A DNA stretch of 64,000 bases, from assembly GCF_014636095.1 (NCBI RefSeq), contig NZ_BMDV01000002.1:186001-250000 (forward strand), in the 5' to 3' direction. The DNA is from Acinetobacter modestus. Lineage in GTDB: Bacteria; Pseudomonadota; Gammaproteobacteria; Pseudomonadales; Moraxellaceae. This document shows positions 9,113 to 17,862 of the stretch, in pieces. Position numbers and translations under genes: made by a program. The notes below the pieces were generated by a model, which was not told the origin of the DNA, did not search any database, and saw only the letters and a program-made list of their open reading frames with translations. Each line of letters opens with the position of its first letter. The first letter of the stretch is position 1.

Positions 9113-9727
9113 CTATCTTTTACTTAAAGCTAGTTTTAGTGCAAACAAGATAAAAATACTTCCTGTGATGCGATCCATGTATCGAATAAATTTAGGTTGC
9201 TTTAAATAAGCGGAAATGGACTGCATCGCAGCAATTAGAAAAATTGACCAAATCAATCCGATTACTACATGTATCATCACAAGACTCATGGTCCAAATTA
9301 CTGGAGATGCAGACTGTGGAATAAACTGTGGCAAAAAGGAAATATAGAAAATACCGACTTTGGGGTTGAGTAAATTTCCCCAAAAACCTTTCATAAACCA
9401 ATTTTGCGTTGTCACTGCTGAATTATTTAAACTCGCAAGTTGGCTACGAGGTTTTAAAAGGAGATTGAGTCCTAACCATGTTAGGTAAATTGCCCCTATC
9501 CATTTCAAAGCATTAAAAGCAAGATCCGAAGTCATCAACAATGCACCTAAGCCACAGGCCACGATCACTCCCCACACAATACAACCTAGATTAATTCCTA
9601 AAGCTGCTTGAAATGCTTTCGTTTTACCTTCAAGTGTTGCGGTACGGATGATGAGTGTTGTATCCAGACCAGGAGTAATCGTAAGAATGGAGATTGCAAT
9701 GAGATAGGGGATAAGCAACATTGACAT
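9113..9727 (-). CDS. LysE/RhtB-type amino acid exporter
   Basis: 204 residues with six hydrophobic segments. The N-terminal LTITPGLDTTLIIRTA is the LysE family signature (usual form PGP; here PGL), followed by LGINLGCIVWG. Family members export lysine, homoserine, threonine or related compounds. The gene faces the hydrolase before it and diverges from xerC. Substrate not determinable. Two ATG codons lie 6 bases apart at the start; the first is used. Confidence 0.85.
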   Translation of the reverse strand: MSMLLIPYLIAISILTITPGLDTTLIIRTATLEGKTKAFQAALGINLGCIVWGVIVACGLGALLMTSDLAFNALKWIGAIYLTWLGLNLLLKPRSQLASLNNSAVTTQNWFMKGFWGNLLNPKVGIFYISFLPQFIPQSASPVIWTMSLVMIHVVIGLIWSIFLIAAMQSISAYLKQPKFIRYMDRITGSIFILFALKLALSKR

Positions 9728-9848
9728 GGTGATGGCGCTACAAAAAACTTGAAATATATTGTATTACACAGCTATATATACTTCGAGATTTGTTTAAAGA
9801 TAAATCAGAAGAAAATTTGTTAAAATACAAGTTGGTCGATATTCCAAG

Positions 9849-10778
9849 ATGGAGAGAAATTTGGAAACTCCTACAAAACTTCTTTCCATGTGGTTAAAAG
9901 AACGCATCATTCAAAATCAATCGGAACATACGATTGCAGCATATCAACGTGATTTAACCGATTTTTTAAAGTTTTGTGAATATAAAAAGCTACGATTAGA
10001 AGATGTCGAAGCATCTGATTTAAGGGAATATTTGGCTGCAAGAGTTGAGCAAGATCAACTGAGTTCGAGTAGTCTGCAACGCCATTTAACATCAATTCGT
10101 CAGTTTATGAAATGGGCTGAGCAAGGTCAGTATCTACAACAAAATCCATCTGAAGACTTTCGGTTAAAGCGCCAGCCGCGTCCTTTGCCAGGGATGATTG
10201 ATATTGAAACAGTGAATCAGATTCTAGATCAGGCAGCGCCAGAGAAGCCGATCGAACAACAATTATGGCTACGTGATAAAGCGATGCTTGAACTTCTTTA
10301 TTCCAGTGGATTGCGCTTAGCCGAATTACAAGGATTAAAGATTAAGGATATTGATTTTAATCGACAATTGTTGCGTATAACGGGTAAAGGCAATAAAACG
10401 AGAGTTGTGCCATTTGGAAGCAAGGCAAAACAAGGTTTGATTGAATGGCTTAAAGTTTACCGAATTTGGCAAGGAAATTTTACTGCCGAATCAGCAGTTT
10501 TCATCTCACAACGAGGAAATACATTACAACCTCGACAAATTGAAAATCGCGTTAAATTGCAAGCACAAAGAGCAGGTGTTAATGTCGATGTACATCCGCA
10601 TTTATTACGCCATTGTTTTGCCAGCCATATGCTTTCAGCAAGCGGTGATTTACGCTCAGTTCAGGAGATGTTAGGACACAGTAATTTATCAACGACCCAA
10701 ATTTATACCCATGTTGATTTTGATCAATTAGCAAAAGTCTATGATCAAGCCCATCCGCGAGCACAAAAAAATGAGTGA
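9849..10778 (+). CDS. xerC: Tyrosine recombinase XerC
   Basis: 309 residues. XerC with XerD resolves chromosome dimers at dif during division. The N-terminal SAM-like core-binding domain (residues 1-95) is followed by the catalytic domain with R156 (SSGLRLAEL), K180 (GKGNKTR), H251 and R254 (HPHLLRHCFASH), H277 (LGHSNL) and the nucleophile Y286 (TQIYTH). All are present. The stop overlaps the start of the next gene by eight bases. It is separated from its common neighbour dapF by a three-gene block. Confidence 0.95.
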   Translation: MERNLETPTKLLSMWLKERIIQNQSEHTIAAYQRDLTDFLKFCEYKKLRLEDVEASDLREYLAARVEQDQLSSSSLQRHLTSIRQFMKWAEQGQYLQQNPSEDFRLKRQPRPLPGMIDIETVNQILDQAAPEKPIEQQLWLRDKAMLELLYSSGLRLAELQGLKIKDIDFNRQLLRITGKGNKTRVVPFGSKAKQGLIEWLKVYRIWQGNFTAESAVFISQRGNTLQPRQIENRVKLQAQRAGVNVDVHPHLLRHCFASHMLSASGDLRSVQEMLGHSNLSTTQIYTHVDFDQLAKVYDQAHPRAQKNE

Positions 10779-11352
10779 ACGACAAGAAACAGCTTTATCG
10801 TTGGATAATGAAGTATCTATTCAGTGTGCGAATTATATTGAGAAGATTTTATTTCAATATCAAACAATAATAGGTGCAGACTATCAAGGTTATTTGAATC
10901 ATTGTAAGCGTGTGGCTTTTTGCTGTTTAATCCTAGCTCAAGATGATTGCCAACAAACCCGTGATAAAATTGCGATTGCTGCTGCTTTTCATGATATTGG
11001 TATTTGGACAGCAAAAACGATTGATTACATTCAACCCTCTGTGCAGCAGATGAGGCAATATCTTGAAATCAATCAATTATCTGATTGGCAAAATGAACTG
11101 ACTTTAATGATTACGGAGCATCACAAGCTAACAGCTACCGAATGTGATGAATATCCCTTGGTTGAACATTTTAGAAAGGCTGATTATGCCGATTTTTCAT
11201 TAGGATTATTACGTTCAAATATTCCCTTTCAAACTTTTAAATATTTAACGCAACAATATCCGAATTGCAGTTTTCATAAGAGTTTAATTTTTCTTGGATT
11301 TAAACGCTTTTTGCATAAGCCATGGAGTCCATTACCAATGTTTAAATGGTAA
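10771..11352 (+). CDS. HD-domain protein
   Basis: 193 residues from ATG 10771, which overlaps the xerC stop (ATGAGTGA), so translation is coupled. Longer upstream starts would lie inside xerC. The metal-binding HD signature is AAAFHDIGIW, with an upstream histidine in YLNHCKRVAFC and a further histidine pair in ITEHHKLTA. This is the layout of metal-dependent phosphohydrolases acting on nucleotides or phosphorylated signals. Specific substrate unknown. The end is rich in aromatic and basic residues (RFLHKPWSPL). Confidence 0.8.
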   Translation: MSERQETALSLDNEVSIQCANYIEKILFQYQTIIGADYQGYLNHCKRVAFCCLILAQDDCQQTRDKIAIAAAFHDIGIWTAKTIDYIQPSVQQMRQYLEINQLSDWQNELTLMITEHHKLTATECDEYPLVEHFRKADYADFSLGLLRSNIPFQTFKYLTQQYPNCSFHKSLIFLGFKRFLHKPWSPLPMFKW

Positions 11353-11824
11353 TTGCGGTATTCTTTTTTGAGTAAAATTAGATCATAAAAGATACATGAT
11401 GTTGCAAAGTTGAATGTTTAATAACCGACTGTTTTTTTTATTTGTAGTTGCAATTTATTGAACAGACATTCTTACTTTATTGCCAAGTTTTTGCAAAATG
11501 TAAATTGGATTAAGATTTATCAGAAATGATCGGTTACAGATCTTTTGTACGTGTTTTTATATAGCCATTTTAGGTGGTTGAATTATATAAAATATTAGCT
11601 AAATCAAAGTCTAATATATGTGCTGAAAGTATAACAATATTTATATGCTGAATAACCTGCCAAAATTAGTGAACTGAGCATTTCATCTTTTTTACAGTCA
11701 TAGCGAAAATTGTGACTTGACCGAAATGCCAAATACATTGCAAGATAGGGCACCTAAAAAGTTTCGATCGAAGAGTTAGAATGCTCTTCACTACATTTAC
11801 TTGCTTAGAACAGCCGAGGATTAC
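11353..11824. other. Long AT-rich interval before etfB
   Basis: About 470 bases without a gene. The last 60 bases contain a short inverted repeat (GAAGAG ... CTCTTC at about 11770-11790) and the etfB ribosome binding site GAGGA at about 11816. The region must carry the etfBA promoter, but I cannot place -35 and -10 boxes with confidence. Confidence 0.5.
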
Positions 11825-12574
11825 ATGAAGGCTCTTGTCGCTGTAAAACGTGTGGTTGATGCCAACGTTAAAGTTCGTGTTAAGCCGGACAATACTGGGG
11901 TTGACCTTACTAACGTTAAGATGTCAATTAACCCATTCTGTGAAATCGCAGTGGAAGAAGCGGTTCGCTTAAAAGAAAAAGGAACGATTTCAGAAATCGT
12001 TGTTGTTTCAGTGGGTTCTAAAGACGCGCAAGAACAAATTCGTTCTGCAATGGCTTTAGGCGCTGACCGTGGTATCTTAGTTGAAACTGCTGATGAAATT
12101 GGCGCTTTAGAAGTTGCTAAAATTTTAAAAGGCGTTGTTGATGCTGAAAAACCAGAACTAATTCTTCTTGGTAAACAAGCAATTGATGATGACTCTAACC
12201 AAGTAGGTCAAATGCTTGGTGCTTTACTTGGTGCTGGTCAAGGTACTTTTGCATCTGAAGTTAAAGTTGACGGCGGTAAAGTACAAGTTACTCGTGAAGT
12301 TGATGGCGGTTTACAAACTGTTGAGCTTGGTCTTCCAGCAATCATCACAACTGACTTACGTTTGAATGAGCCACGTTATGCTGCTCTTCCAAACATCATG
12401 AAAGCGCGTAAAAAACCGCTTGATACTAAGTCTCCTGCTGACTATGGCGTTGCAACTGGTACTAAACTTAAAACAGTTAAAGTTGAAGCACCTGCTGAAC
12501 GTAAAGCTGGCGTACAAGTTAAGTCTGTAGACGAACTTGTTGAAAAATTGAAAAATGAAGCGAAAGTGATCTAA
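11825..12574 (+). CDS. etfB: Electron transfer flavoprotein, beta subunit
   Basis: 249 residues. Start [20 protein letters not shown] is the canonical one, with GAGGA 5 bases before the ATG; an in-frame upstream TTG adds eight unrelated residues and was not used. It contains the AMP-binding region and the ETF-beta signature around [20 protein letters not shown] and [14 protein letters not shown]. EtfAB accepts electrons from acyl-CoA and other dehydrogenases and passes them to ETF:ubiquinone oxidoreductase. etfA follows after 17 bases. Confidence 0.96.
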   Translation: MKALVAVKRVVDANVKVRVKPDNTGVDLTNVKMSINPFCEIAVEEAVRLKEKGTISEIVVVSVGSKDAQEQIRSAMALGADRGILVETADEIGALEVAKILKGVVDAEKPELILLGKQAIDDDSNQVGQMLGALLGAGQGTFASEVKVDGGKVQVTREVDGGLQTVELGLPAIITTDLRLNEPRYAALPNIMKARKKPLDTKSPADYGVATGTKLKTVKVEAPAERKAGVQVKSVDELVEKLKNEAKVI

Positions 12575-12591
12575 TACAGAAGGATAAAATC

Positions 12592-13527
12592 ATGAGTATT
12601 TTAGTTATCGCTGATCACAACAACCAGTCACTTAACGGTGCAACTTTAAACGTTGTTGCGGCAGCTCAAAAAATCGGTGGTGATATTACTGTATTAGTAG
12701 CTGGTTCTGGCGCTCAAGCAGTTGCTGATGCTGCTGCTAAAGTTGCTGGTGTGAGCAAAGTATTACTTGCTGACAATGCTGCTTATGCGAACCAATTAGC
12801 TGAAAACGTTGCTGGCTTAGTTGCTGACATCGCAAAAGGCGGTTACAAATACGTATTAGCTGCATCTACAACAACGGGTAAGAACATTCTTCCACGTGTT
12901 GCTGCACTTCTTGACGTAAGCATGATTACAGACATCATCGCTGTTGAATCTGCTAATACTTTCAAGCGTCCTATCTATGCAGGTAACGCAATCGCAACTG
13001 TTCAATCTGACGAAGCAATTATCGTTGGTACAGTTCGTGGTACAGCATTTGATGCTGTAGCTGCTGAAGGCGGTTCTGCTGCAGTTGAAGCTGTTGCTGA
13101 AGCGAAAGATGCTGGTATTTCTAAGTTTGTAAGCGAAGAAATCGTGAAACTTGATCGTCCAGAATTAACTGCTGCGCGTATCGTTGTTTCTGGTGGTCGT
13201 GGTGTAGGTTCTGGTGAAAACTATCACAAAGTACTTGACCCATTAGCTGATAAGCTTGGTGCTGCTCAAGGTGCTTCACGTGCTGCTGTAGATGCTGGTT
13301 TCGTACCAAATGACTTCCAAGTTGGTCAAACTGGTAAAATCGTTGCGCCAGATCTTTACTTGGCAATCGGTATCTCTGGTGCGATTCAGCACTTAGCAGG
13401 TATGAAAGATTCTAAAGTTATTGTTGCAATCAACAAAGACGAAGAAGCGCCAATCAACAGCGTTGCTGACTACTGGTTAGTTGGTGATTTGAACACTGTT
13501 GTACCAGAATTGGTATCTAAACTTTAA
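12592..13527 (+). CDS. etfA: Electron transfer flavoprotein, alpha subunit
   Basis: 311 residues. N-terminal domain MSILVIADHNNQSLN, then the FAD-binding C-terminal domain with VVSGGRGVGSGENY, FVPNDFQVGQTGKIVAPDLY and IGISGAIQHLAGMKDSKVIV. It carries the FAD of the EtfAB heterodimer. AAGGA lies before ATG 12592. It forms a two-gene operon with etfB closed by a strong terminator. Codon choice is very regular in both genes, which fits high expression. Confidence 0.97.
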   Translation: MSILVIADHNNQSLNGATLNVVAAAQKIGGDITVLVAGSGAQAVADAAAKVAGVSKVLLADNAAYANQLAENVAGLVADIAKGGYKYVLAASTTTGKNILPRVAALLDVSMITDIIAVESANTFKRPIYAGNAIATVQSDEAIIVGTVRGTAFDAVAAEGGSAAVEAVAEAKDAGISKFVSEEIVKLDRPELTAARIVVSGGRGVGSGENYHKVLDPLADKLGAAQGASRAAVDAGFVPNDFQVGQTGKIVAPDLYLAIGISGAIQHLAGMKDSKVIVAINKDEEAPINSVADYWLVGDLNTVVPELVSKL

Positions 13528-13545
13528 TTCTCTGAATTAAGTTTG

Positions 13546-13574
13546 AAAACCCTTGCGATGCAAGGGTTTTTTTA
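13546..13574 (+). terminator. Terminator after etfBA
   Basis: AAAACCCTTG, four-base loop, CAAGGGTTTT, then a T run. Confidence 0.9.
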
Positions 13575-13701
13575 TGGTTAAGAGATTAGAAGAAATCATT
13601 ATTTGTTGTAAAAACAGCAACGATTAGACCTAAGCAATCAGAAAGTAAAAGAAATTTTCTTCAATTAAAAAATAATTTTGCAAAATATAGGGAGATGCAA
13701 A

Positions 13702-14199
13702 ATGAAAATAAACTCGTTATCTCAATGGGTTTTGGGGGTATTTTGGGCAGTGTTAGCGAGTACAACTGTTTATGCAGCTGATTCGATCGAAGGGTATTGG
13801 AAAAGTATTGATGACCGTACGGGTGAACCTTTATCTATCATCGAATTTAAAAAGAAAATTGATGGAACTTATTCTGGAACAATTGTTCATCGTTACCCCA
13901 ACGTTAGCGGTGTGATCTTAACGCATTGTGTGAAATGTGCTTCACCAAATACGAATAAGCCTATTCTAGGGATGGAGATTGTTTCTGGTGTGACCAAAGA
14001 TCCCAAAAACCCAAACAAATATAATAATGCGACTTTGTTAGAGGTTTTGAGCGGTCGTACTTATCAGGGTAAGGGGGAAGTGACCAATAATGGCCGTTTG
14101 CTCAGAGTGCGAGCATTTAAAGGAGTTTCGCTATTTGGGAGGAGCTCTGTATGGGTGCGTACTGCTGCACCTATGGATGTCGAGGTTAAATCACCTTAA
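13702..14199 (+). CDS. DUF2147 family secreted protein
   Basis: 165 residues. The chosen ATG follows AGGGAGATGCAAA; an upstream in-frame TTG is ignored. A signal peptide ends at VYAADSIEG. The mature chain starts with GYWKSIDDRTGEPLSIIEF, has a CVKC pair mid-chain and ends GRSSVWVRT, the typical small beta-rich DUF2147 layout. Family members are periplasmic or surface proteins of unknown biochemical role. Single gene with a terminator. Confidence 0.8.
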   Translation: MKINSLSQWVLGVFWAVLASTTVYAADSIEGYWKSIDDRTGEPLSIIEFKKKIDGTYSGTIVHRYPNVSGVILTHCVKCASPNTNKPILGMEIVSGVTKDPKNPNKYNNATLLEVLSGRTYQGKGEVTNNGRLLRVRAFKGVSLFGRSSVWVRTAAPMDVEVKSP

Positions 14200-14213
14200 T
14201 TCTTACAGTTCTC

Positions 14214-14237
14214 AAACGCTCCGAAAGGGGCGTTTTT
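14214..14237 (+). terminator. Terminator after DUF2147 gene
   Basis: AAACGCTCC, GAAA tetraloop, GGGGCGTTT with one G-T wobble, and a T run. Confidence 0.75.
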
Positions 14238-14275
14238 ATGTTAAAAATAAGGAAAATAAATAAGAGCATGGTTAG

Positions 14276-14791
14276 ATGAATTATACTTTTAAGACTTATT
14301 TTCAGATGCTAGCTCTTTATAATCAGTGGGCAAACCAAAAGTTATTTTCTACACTCATCAGCTTAACAGAGGAGCAATTAAATCAAGACTGTAAAGCTTA
14401 TTTTAAATCTCTTATGCAAACGGCAAATCATGTGTTGGTAGGAGATATACTTTGGTTTGAACGTATCAAAGGCGTTGTTGCATCAACATATACTTTGGAT
14501 GAGATTCTTTATAATCAACTTGCCCAATTAGAGAATGCTCGAATTGAACATGATCAAAGTCTGATTAATTTTATTCATGAACATGATGAAGTTTCATTCC
14601 ATCAAATGATTACTTATGTCCGTCGAGGTCAAGTTTATACTGAGCCTTTGATTGAAATATTGGCACACCTATTTAACCATCAAACGCATCATCGAGGTCA
14701 AATGCACAGCATGATCTTTGAGCTAACAGCAAAGTCCTTGGAGCTAGACTTAATTTTCTTTCAAAGAGAATATGCCTATTTATATCGCTGA
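14276..14791 (+). CDS. DinB/YfiT-like metal-dependent protein
   Basis: 171 residues of the DinB four-helix bundle. The three expected metal-binding histidines are visible: one in MQTANHVLVGD and two in FNHQTHHRGQMHS. Start MNYTFKTYFQMLALYNQWAN is the usual first helix. The family includes thiol-dependent S-transferases and damage-inducible proteins; the activity here is unknown. Isolated gene, with no SD stronger than GG before the start. Confidence 0.82.
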   Translation: MNYTFKTYFQMLALYNQWANQKLFSTLISLTEEQLNQDCKAYFKSLMQTANHVLVGDILWFERIKGVVASTYTLDEILYNQLAQLENARIEHDQSLINFIHEHDEVSFHQMITYVRRGQVYTEPLIEILAHLFNHQTHHRGQMHSMIFELTAKSLELDLIFFQREYAYLYR

Positions 14792-14975
14792 TTTAAAAAA
14801 ACTGGATTAAATACTTTGTTAAAAATGCTGTTATTTTGATTAAAAAATAACCTTTTATTCTATTCACTAAAAAATGGAAAACTAGATTTTTAACTTATTA
14901 ATTCTAATAAACTTTTTATTGTAAAAAAATGCTATTTTCAGATTAGCAAACTCCCTGTTGATAAGTGCTTTATGC

Positions 14976-14981
14976 TATAAT
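14976..14981 (+). promoter_or_regulatory. Candidate -10 box of the gyrA promoter
   Basis: A perfect TATAAT preceded by TGC, about 106 bases before the gyrA start. TTGATA lies upstream but only 12 bases away, so no well-spaced -35 is visible. gyr promoters are often supercoiling-sensitive, but nothing here proves that. Confidence 0.45.
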
Positions 14982-15050
14982 TTTTCGCTATATTTTTTAA
15001 TTTTAGTTCAAGTTTCTGAGCTAAATTTTTGCAAGATTGAATACATAAAA

Positions 15051-15072
15051 ACAAGTAGAGCCATCTACTTGT
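15051..15072 (+). promoter_or_regulatory. Hairpin in the gyrA leader, just before the ribosome binding site
   Basis: ACAAGTAGA and TCTACTTGT form a perfect nine-bp stem with a four-base loop (GCCA). It ends four bases before AAGGAG, the gyrA ribosome binding site. No T tract follows, so it is not a terminator. Confidence 0.6.
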
Positions 15073-15087
15073 AAACAAGGAGTATGC

Positions 15088-17817
15088 ATGAGCGTATCGG
15101 AAATTAGACCGATTGCCATTGAGGACGAACTCAAGCATTCATATCTAGATTACGCAATGAGCGTAATTGTATCTCGTGCATTACCAGATGTGAGAGACGG
15201 TCTTAAACCTGTTCACCGTCGTGTGTTGTTTGCAATGCATGAATTGGGCAATGATTATAACAAAGCATACAAAAAGTCTGCTCGTGTTGTCGGGGACGTG
15301 ATCGGTAAATATCACCCTCATGGTGACAGCGCAGTATATGAAACAATCGTTCGTATGGCGCAAAATTTTAGCTTGCGTTATATGTTGGTTGACGGTCAAG
15401 GTAACTTCGGTTCTGTCGATGGGGATAGCGCAGCAGCAATGCGTTATACCGAAGTTCGTATGCAAAAGTTGACCCATGAAATCTTAGCAGACTTAGAAAA
15501 AGATACTGTTGATTGGGAAGATAACTACGACGGTTCTGAGCGCATTCCTCAAGTGATGCCGACACGTATTCCAAATCTTTTGATTAATGGTACGACTGGT
15601 ATTGCAGTCGGTATGGCGACCAATATGGCGCCGCATAACATGACAGAAGTCGTGAATGCATGTTTAGCCTACGCCAATAACCCGAATATTTCGATTGAAG
15701 GTTTGATGGAACACATTACGGGTCCAGATTTCCCTACAGGCGGTATTATTTACGGTAAATCAGGTATTGTTGATGCCTATCGAACTGGTAAAGGCCGTTT
15801 GCATATTCGTGGTAAATATCACTTCGAAGAAGATCAAAAAACGGGTCGTACGACGATTGTCTTTACTGAGATTCCTTACCAAGTTAACAAAGCAAAAACC
15901 ATTGAGCGTATTGCCGAGTTAGTCAAAGAAAAGAAACTTGAAGGTATTTCTGAACTGCGTGATGAGTCTGATAAAGACGGTATGCGTATCGCGATCGACT
16001 TGAAGCGTGGTGAAAATGCAGAAGTTGCAGTGAATAATTTATTCCTGCATACCCAACTTCAAAACTCGTTCAGCATCAACATGGTTTGCTTAGACAATGG
16101 TCAGCCTAAGTTGATGAACCTGAAAGATATTATTGCGGCATTTATTCGTCATCGCCAAGAAGTCGTGACTCGTCGTACCATGTTCGAATTGCGTAAAGCA
16201 CGTGAGCGTGGGCATATCTTAGAGGGTTTAACGGTTGCCTTGGCAAATATTGATGCCATTATTGAAACCATTAAAACTTCTGCAAACCCCGCTGAAGCGC
16301 GTGAGCGTTTACAAGCAGGTGAGTGGGCAGGTGGCGGTGTGGTTGCATTGCTTGAAAAAGCAGGTGCGATTTCTGTTCGTCCAGATGAGATTGAAGGTGA
16401 AGATCCTGCTCGTCCATTTGGTCTGGCTGGTGATATTTATCGCTTGTCACCTACGCAAGTGGCGGCAATTTTAGAATTACGTTTGCATCGTTTAACGGGT
16501 CTCGAACAAGACAAGTTACATGCAGAATATTCTGAGATCTTAGGCCAAATCGCTGAATTAACAGCAATTCTCAATGATTTTAATTTATTGATGAATGTGA
16601 TCCGTGAAGAGCTTGCTTTAATCTTGCAACAATATGGTGATGGGCGTCGTACTGAAATTGTTGAATCAGGCGTTGATTTCTGCCGTGAAGATTTGATCCC
16701 AGAAGAACAAGTGGTATTGACTGTTTCTCAAACAGGTTATGCGAAAACTCAACCACTTTCTGACTATCAAGCGCAACGTCGTGGTGGTCGTGGTAAGTCT
16801 GCAACTTCGATGAAAGATGATGATATTATTCAACATTTAATTGTGGCATCAAACCATGCAACAGTTCTATGTTTTACCAATGTTGGTAAAGTATATCGTT
16901 TAAGAGTGTTTGAGGTTCCGCAAGCTTCACGTGGTGCAAAAGGTCGTCCAATTATTAATTTGCTTCCATTGGATGCAAATGAAACCGTGACTGCAATCTT
17001 ACCGTTGACTGAATTCCCTGAAAATCACTATGTATTCATGGCAACAGCATCAGGTACGGTTAAACGTGTTGAATTAGCACAATTTAGCAATGTTCGTTCT
17101 AATGGTTTACGTGCGATTGAATTGAACGAAGAAGATACTTTAATCGGTGTTGCAATTACCGATGGTAATCAGCAGATCATGTTGTTCTCGAACGAAGGGA
17201 AGGCAATTCGTTTTGCTGAAACAGATGTTCGCGCGATGGGACGTACTGCCAAAGGCGTGCGTGGTATGCGTGTGAGTTTTGCAAGCAATATGATTGAATC
17301 TGAAGATGCTGAAGTCGAAAATGATGATAGTGATGACAATGATGATTCATCAGATTCGAATGTTGTCAGTCGTATTGTTTCGCTCGTGGTTGTACCTGAA
17401 ACAGGTGAAGTGTTGTGTGCTTGTGCAAACGGTTATGGTAAGCGTACACCTGTAGATGACTTCCCAACCAAGAAACGTGGTGGTAAAGGTGTGATTGCAA
17501 TCAAGACCAGCGAACGTAATGGTGAGCTTGTCGGTGCTGTATCTATTGATGAAAGCAAAGAACTGATGTTGATTTCTGATGGTGGTACATTAGTGCGTAC
17601 GCGTGCTGCTGAGGTTGCAACCACAGGTCGTAATGCACAAGGTGTTCGTTTAATTCGCTTAAGCGATGCTGAAACCTTAGTCGGTGTTGTTTCGATTGAA
17701 GCTGTAGAAGATGACGAAGAGTTAGACGTTACAGAAGAAACGGAAAATACAGAGGTTGAGGCTGTAACTTCTGAAGAAGCGACAGTAGAACCAAAAGATG
17801 ATACGCCAGAAGCGTAA
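15088..17817 (+). CDS. gyrA: DNA gyrase subunit A
   Basis: 909 residues. GyrA cuts and rejoins DNA to introduce negative supercoils with GyrB. The catalytic tyrosine is Y120 (AAAMRYTEV). The quinolone-determining region reads [17 protein letters not shown] with S81 and E85, the susceptible-type residues. The GyrA box QRRGGRGK lies at the start of the C-terminal beta-pinwheel. Between two blades, at about residues 731-757, is an acidic Asp/Ser/Glu-rich insert, and the tail is acidic too. AAGGAG lies seven bases before the ATG. A bidirectional terminator follows. Confidence 0.98.
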   Translation: MSVSEIRPIAIEDELKHSYLDYAMSVIVSRALPDVRDGLKPVHRRVLFAMHELGNDYNKAYKKSARVVGDVIGKYHPHGDSAVYETIVRMAQNFSLRYMLVDGQGNFGSVDGDSAAAMRYTEVRMQKLTHEILADLEKDTVDWEDNYDGSERIPQVMPTRIPNLLINGTTGIAVGMATNMAPHNMTEVVNACLAYANNPNISIEGLMEHITGPDFPTGGIIYGKSGIVDAYRTGKGRLHIRGKYHFEEDQKTGRTTIVFTEIPYQVNKAKTIERIAELVKEKKLEGISELRDESDKDGMRIAIDLKRGENAEVAVNNLFLHTQLQNSFSINMVCLDNGQPKLMNLKDIIAAFIRHRQEVVTRRTMFELRKARERGHILEGLTVALANIDAIIETIKTSANPAEARERLQAGEWAGGGVVALLEKAGAISVRPDEIEGEDPARPFGLAGDIYRLSPTQVAAILELRLHRLTGLEQDKLHAEYSEILGQIAELTAILNDFNLLMNVIREELALILQQYGDGRRTEIVESGVDFCREDLIPEEQVVLTVSQTGYAKTQPLSDYQAQRRGGRGKSATSMKDDDIIQHLIVASNHATVLCFTNVGKVYRLRVFEVPQASRGAKGRPIINLLPLDANETVTAILPLTEFPENHYVFMATASGTVKRVELAQFSNVRSNGLRAIELNEEDTLIGVAITDGNQQIMLFSNEGKAIRFAETDVRAMGRTAKGVRGMRVSFASNMIESEDAEVENDDSDDNDDSSDSNVVSRIVSLVVVPETGEVLCACANGYGKRTPVDDFPTKKRGGKGVIAIKTSERNGELVGAVSIDESKELMLISDGGTLVRTRAAEVATTGRNAQGVRLIRLSDAETLVGVVSIEAVEDDEELDVTEETENTEVEAVTSEEATVEPKDDTPEA

Positions 17818-17830
17818 ATATCCTATTCAT

Positions 17831-17860
17831 AAAAAAGGAAGCTCATCAGCTTCCTTTTTT
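17831..17860. terminator. Bidirectional terminator between gyrA and the lipid A operon
   Basis: AAGGAAGCT, CATC loop, AGCTTCCTT, with an A run before and a T run after, so it can work for both converging transcripts. Confidence 0.88.
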
Positions 17861-17862
17861 AT

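Noticed and set aside
14957..14981. A full sigma-70 promoter TTGATA-TATAAT for gyrA
   Set aside because: The spacing is only 12 bases, too short for sigma-70. Only the -10 box is kept as a candidate.
15181..15477. 98-codon minus-strand frame in the first part of gyrA
   Set aside because: Antisense to the conserved GyrA active-site region; no ribosome binding site and no family.
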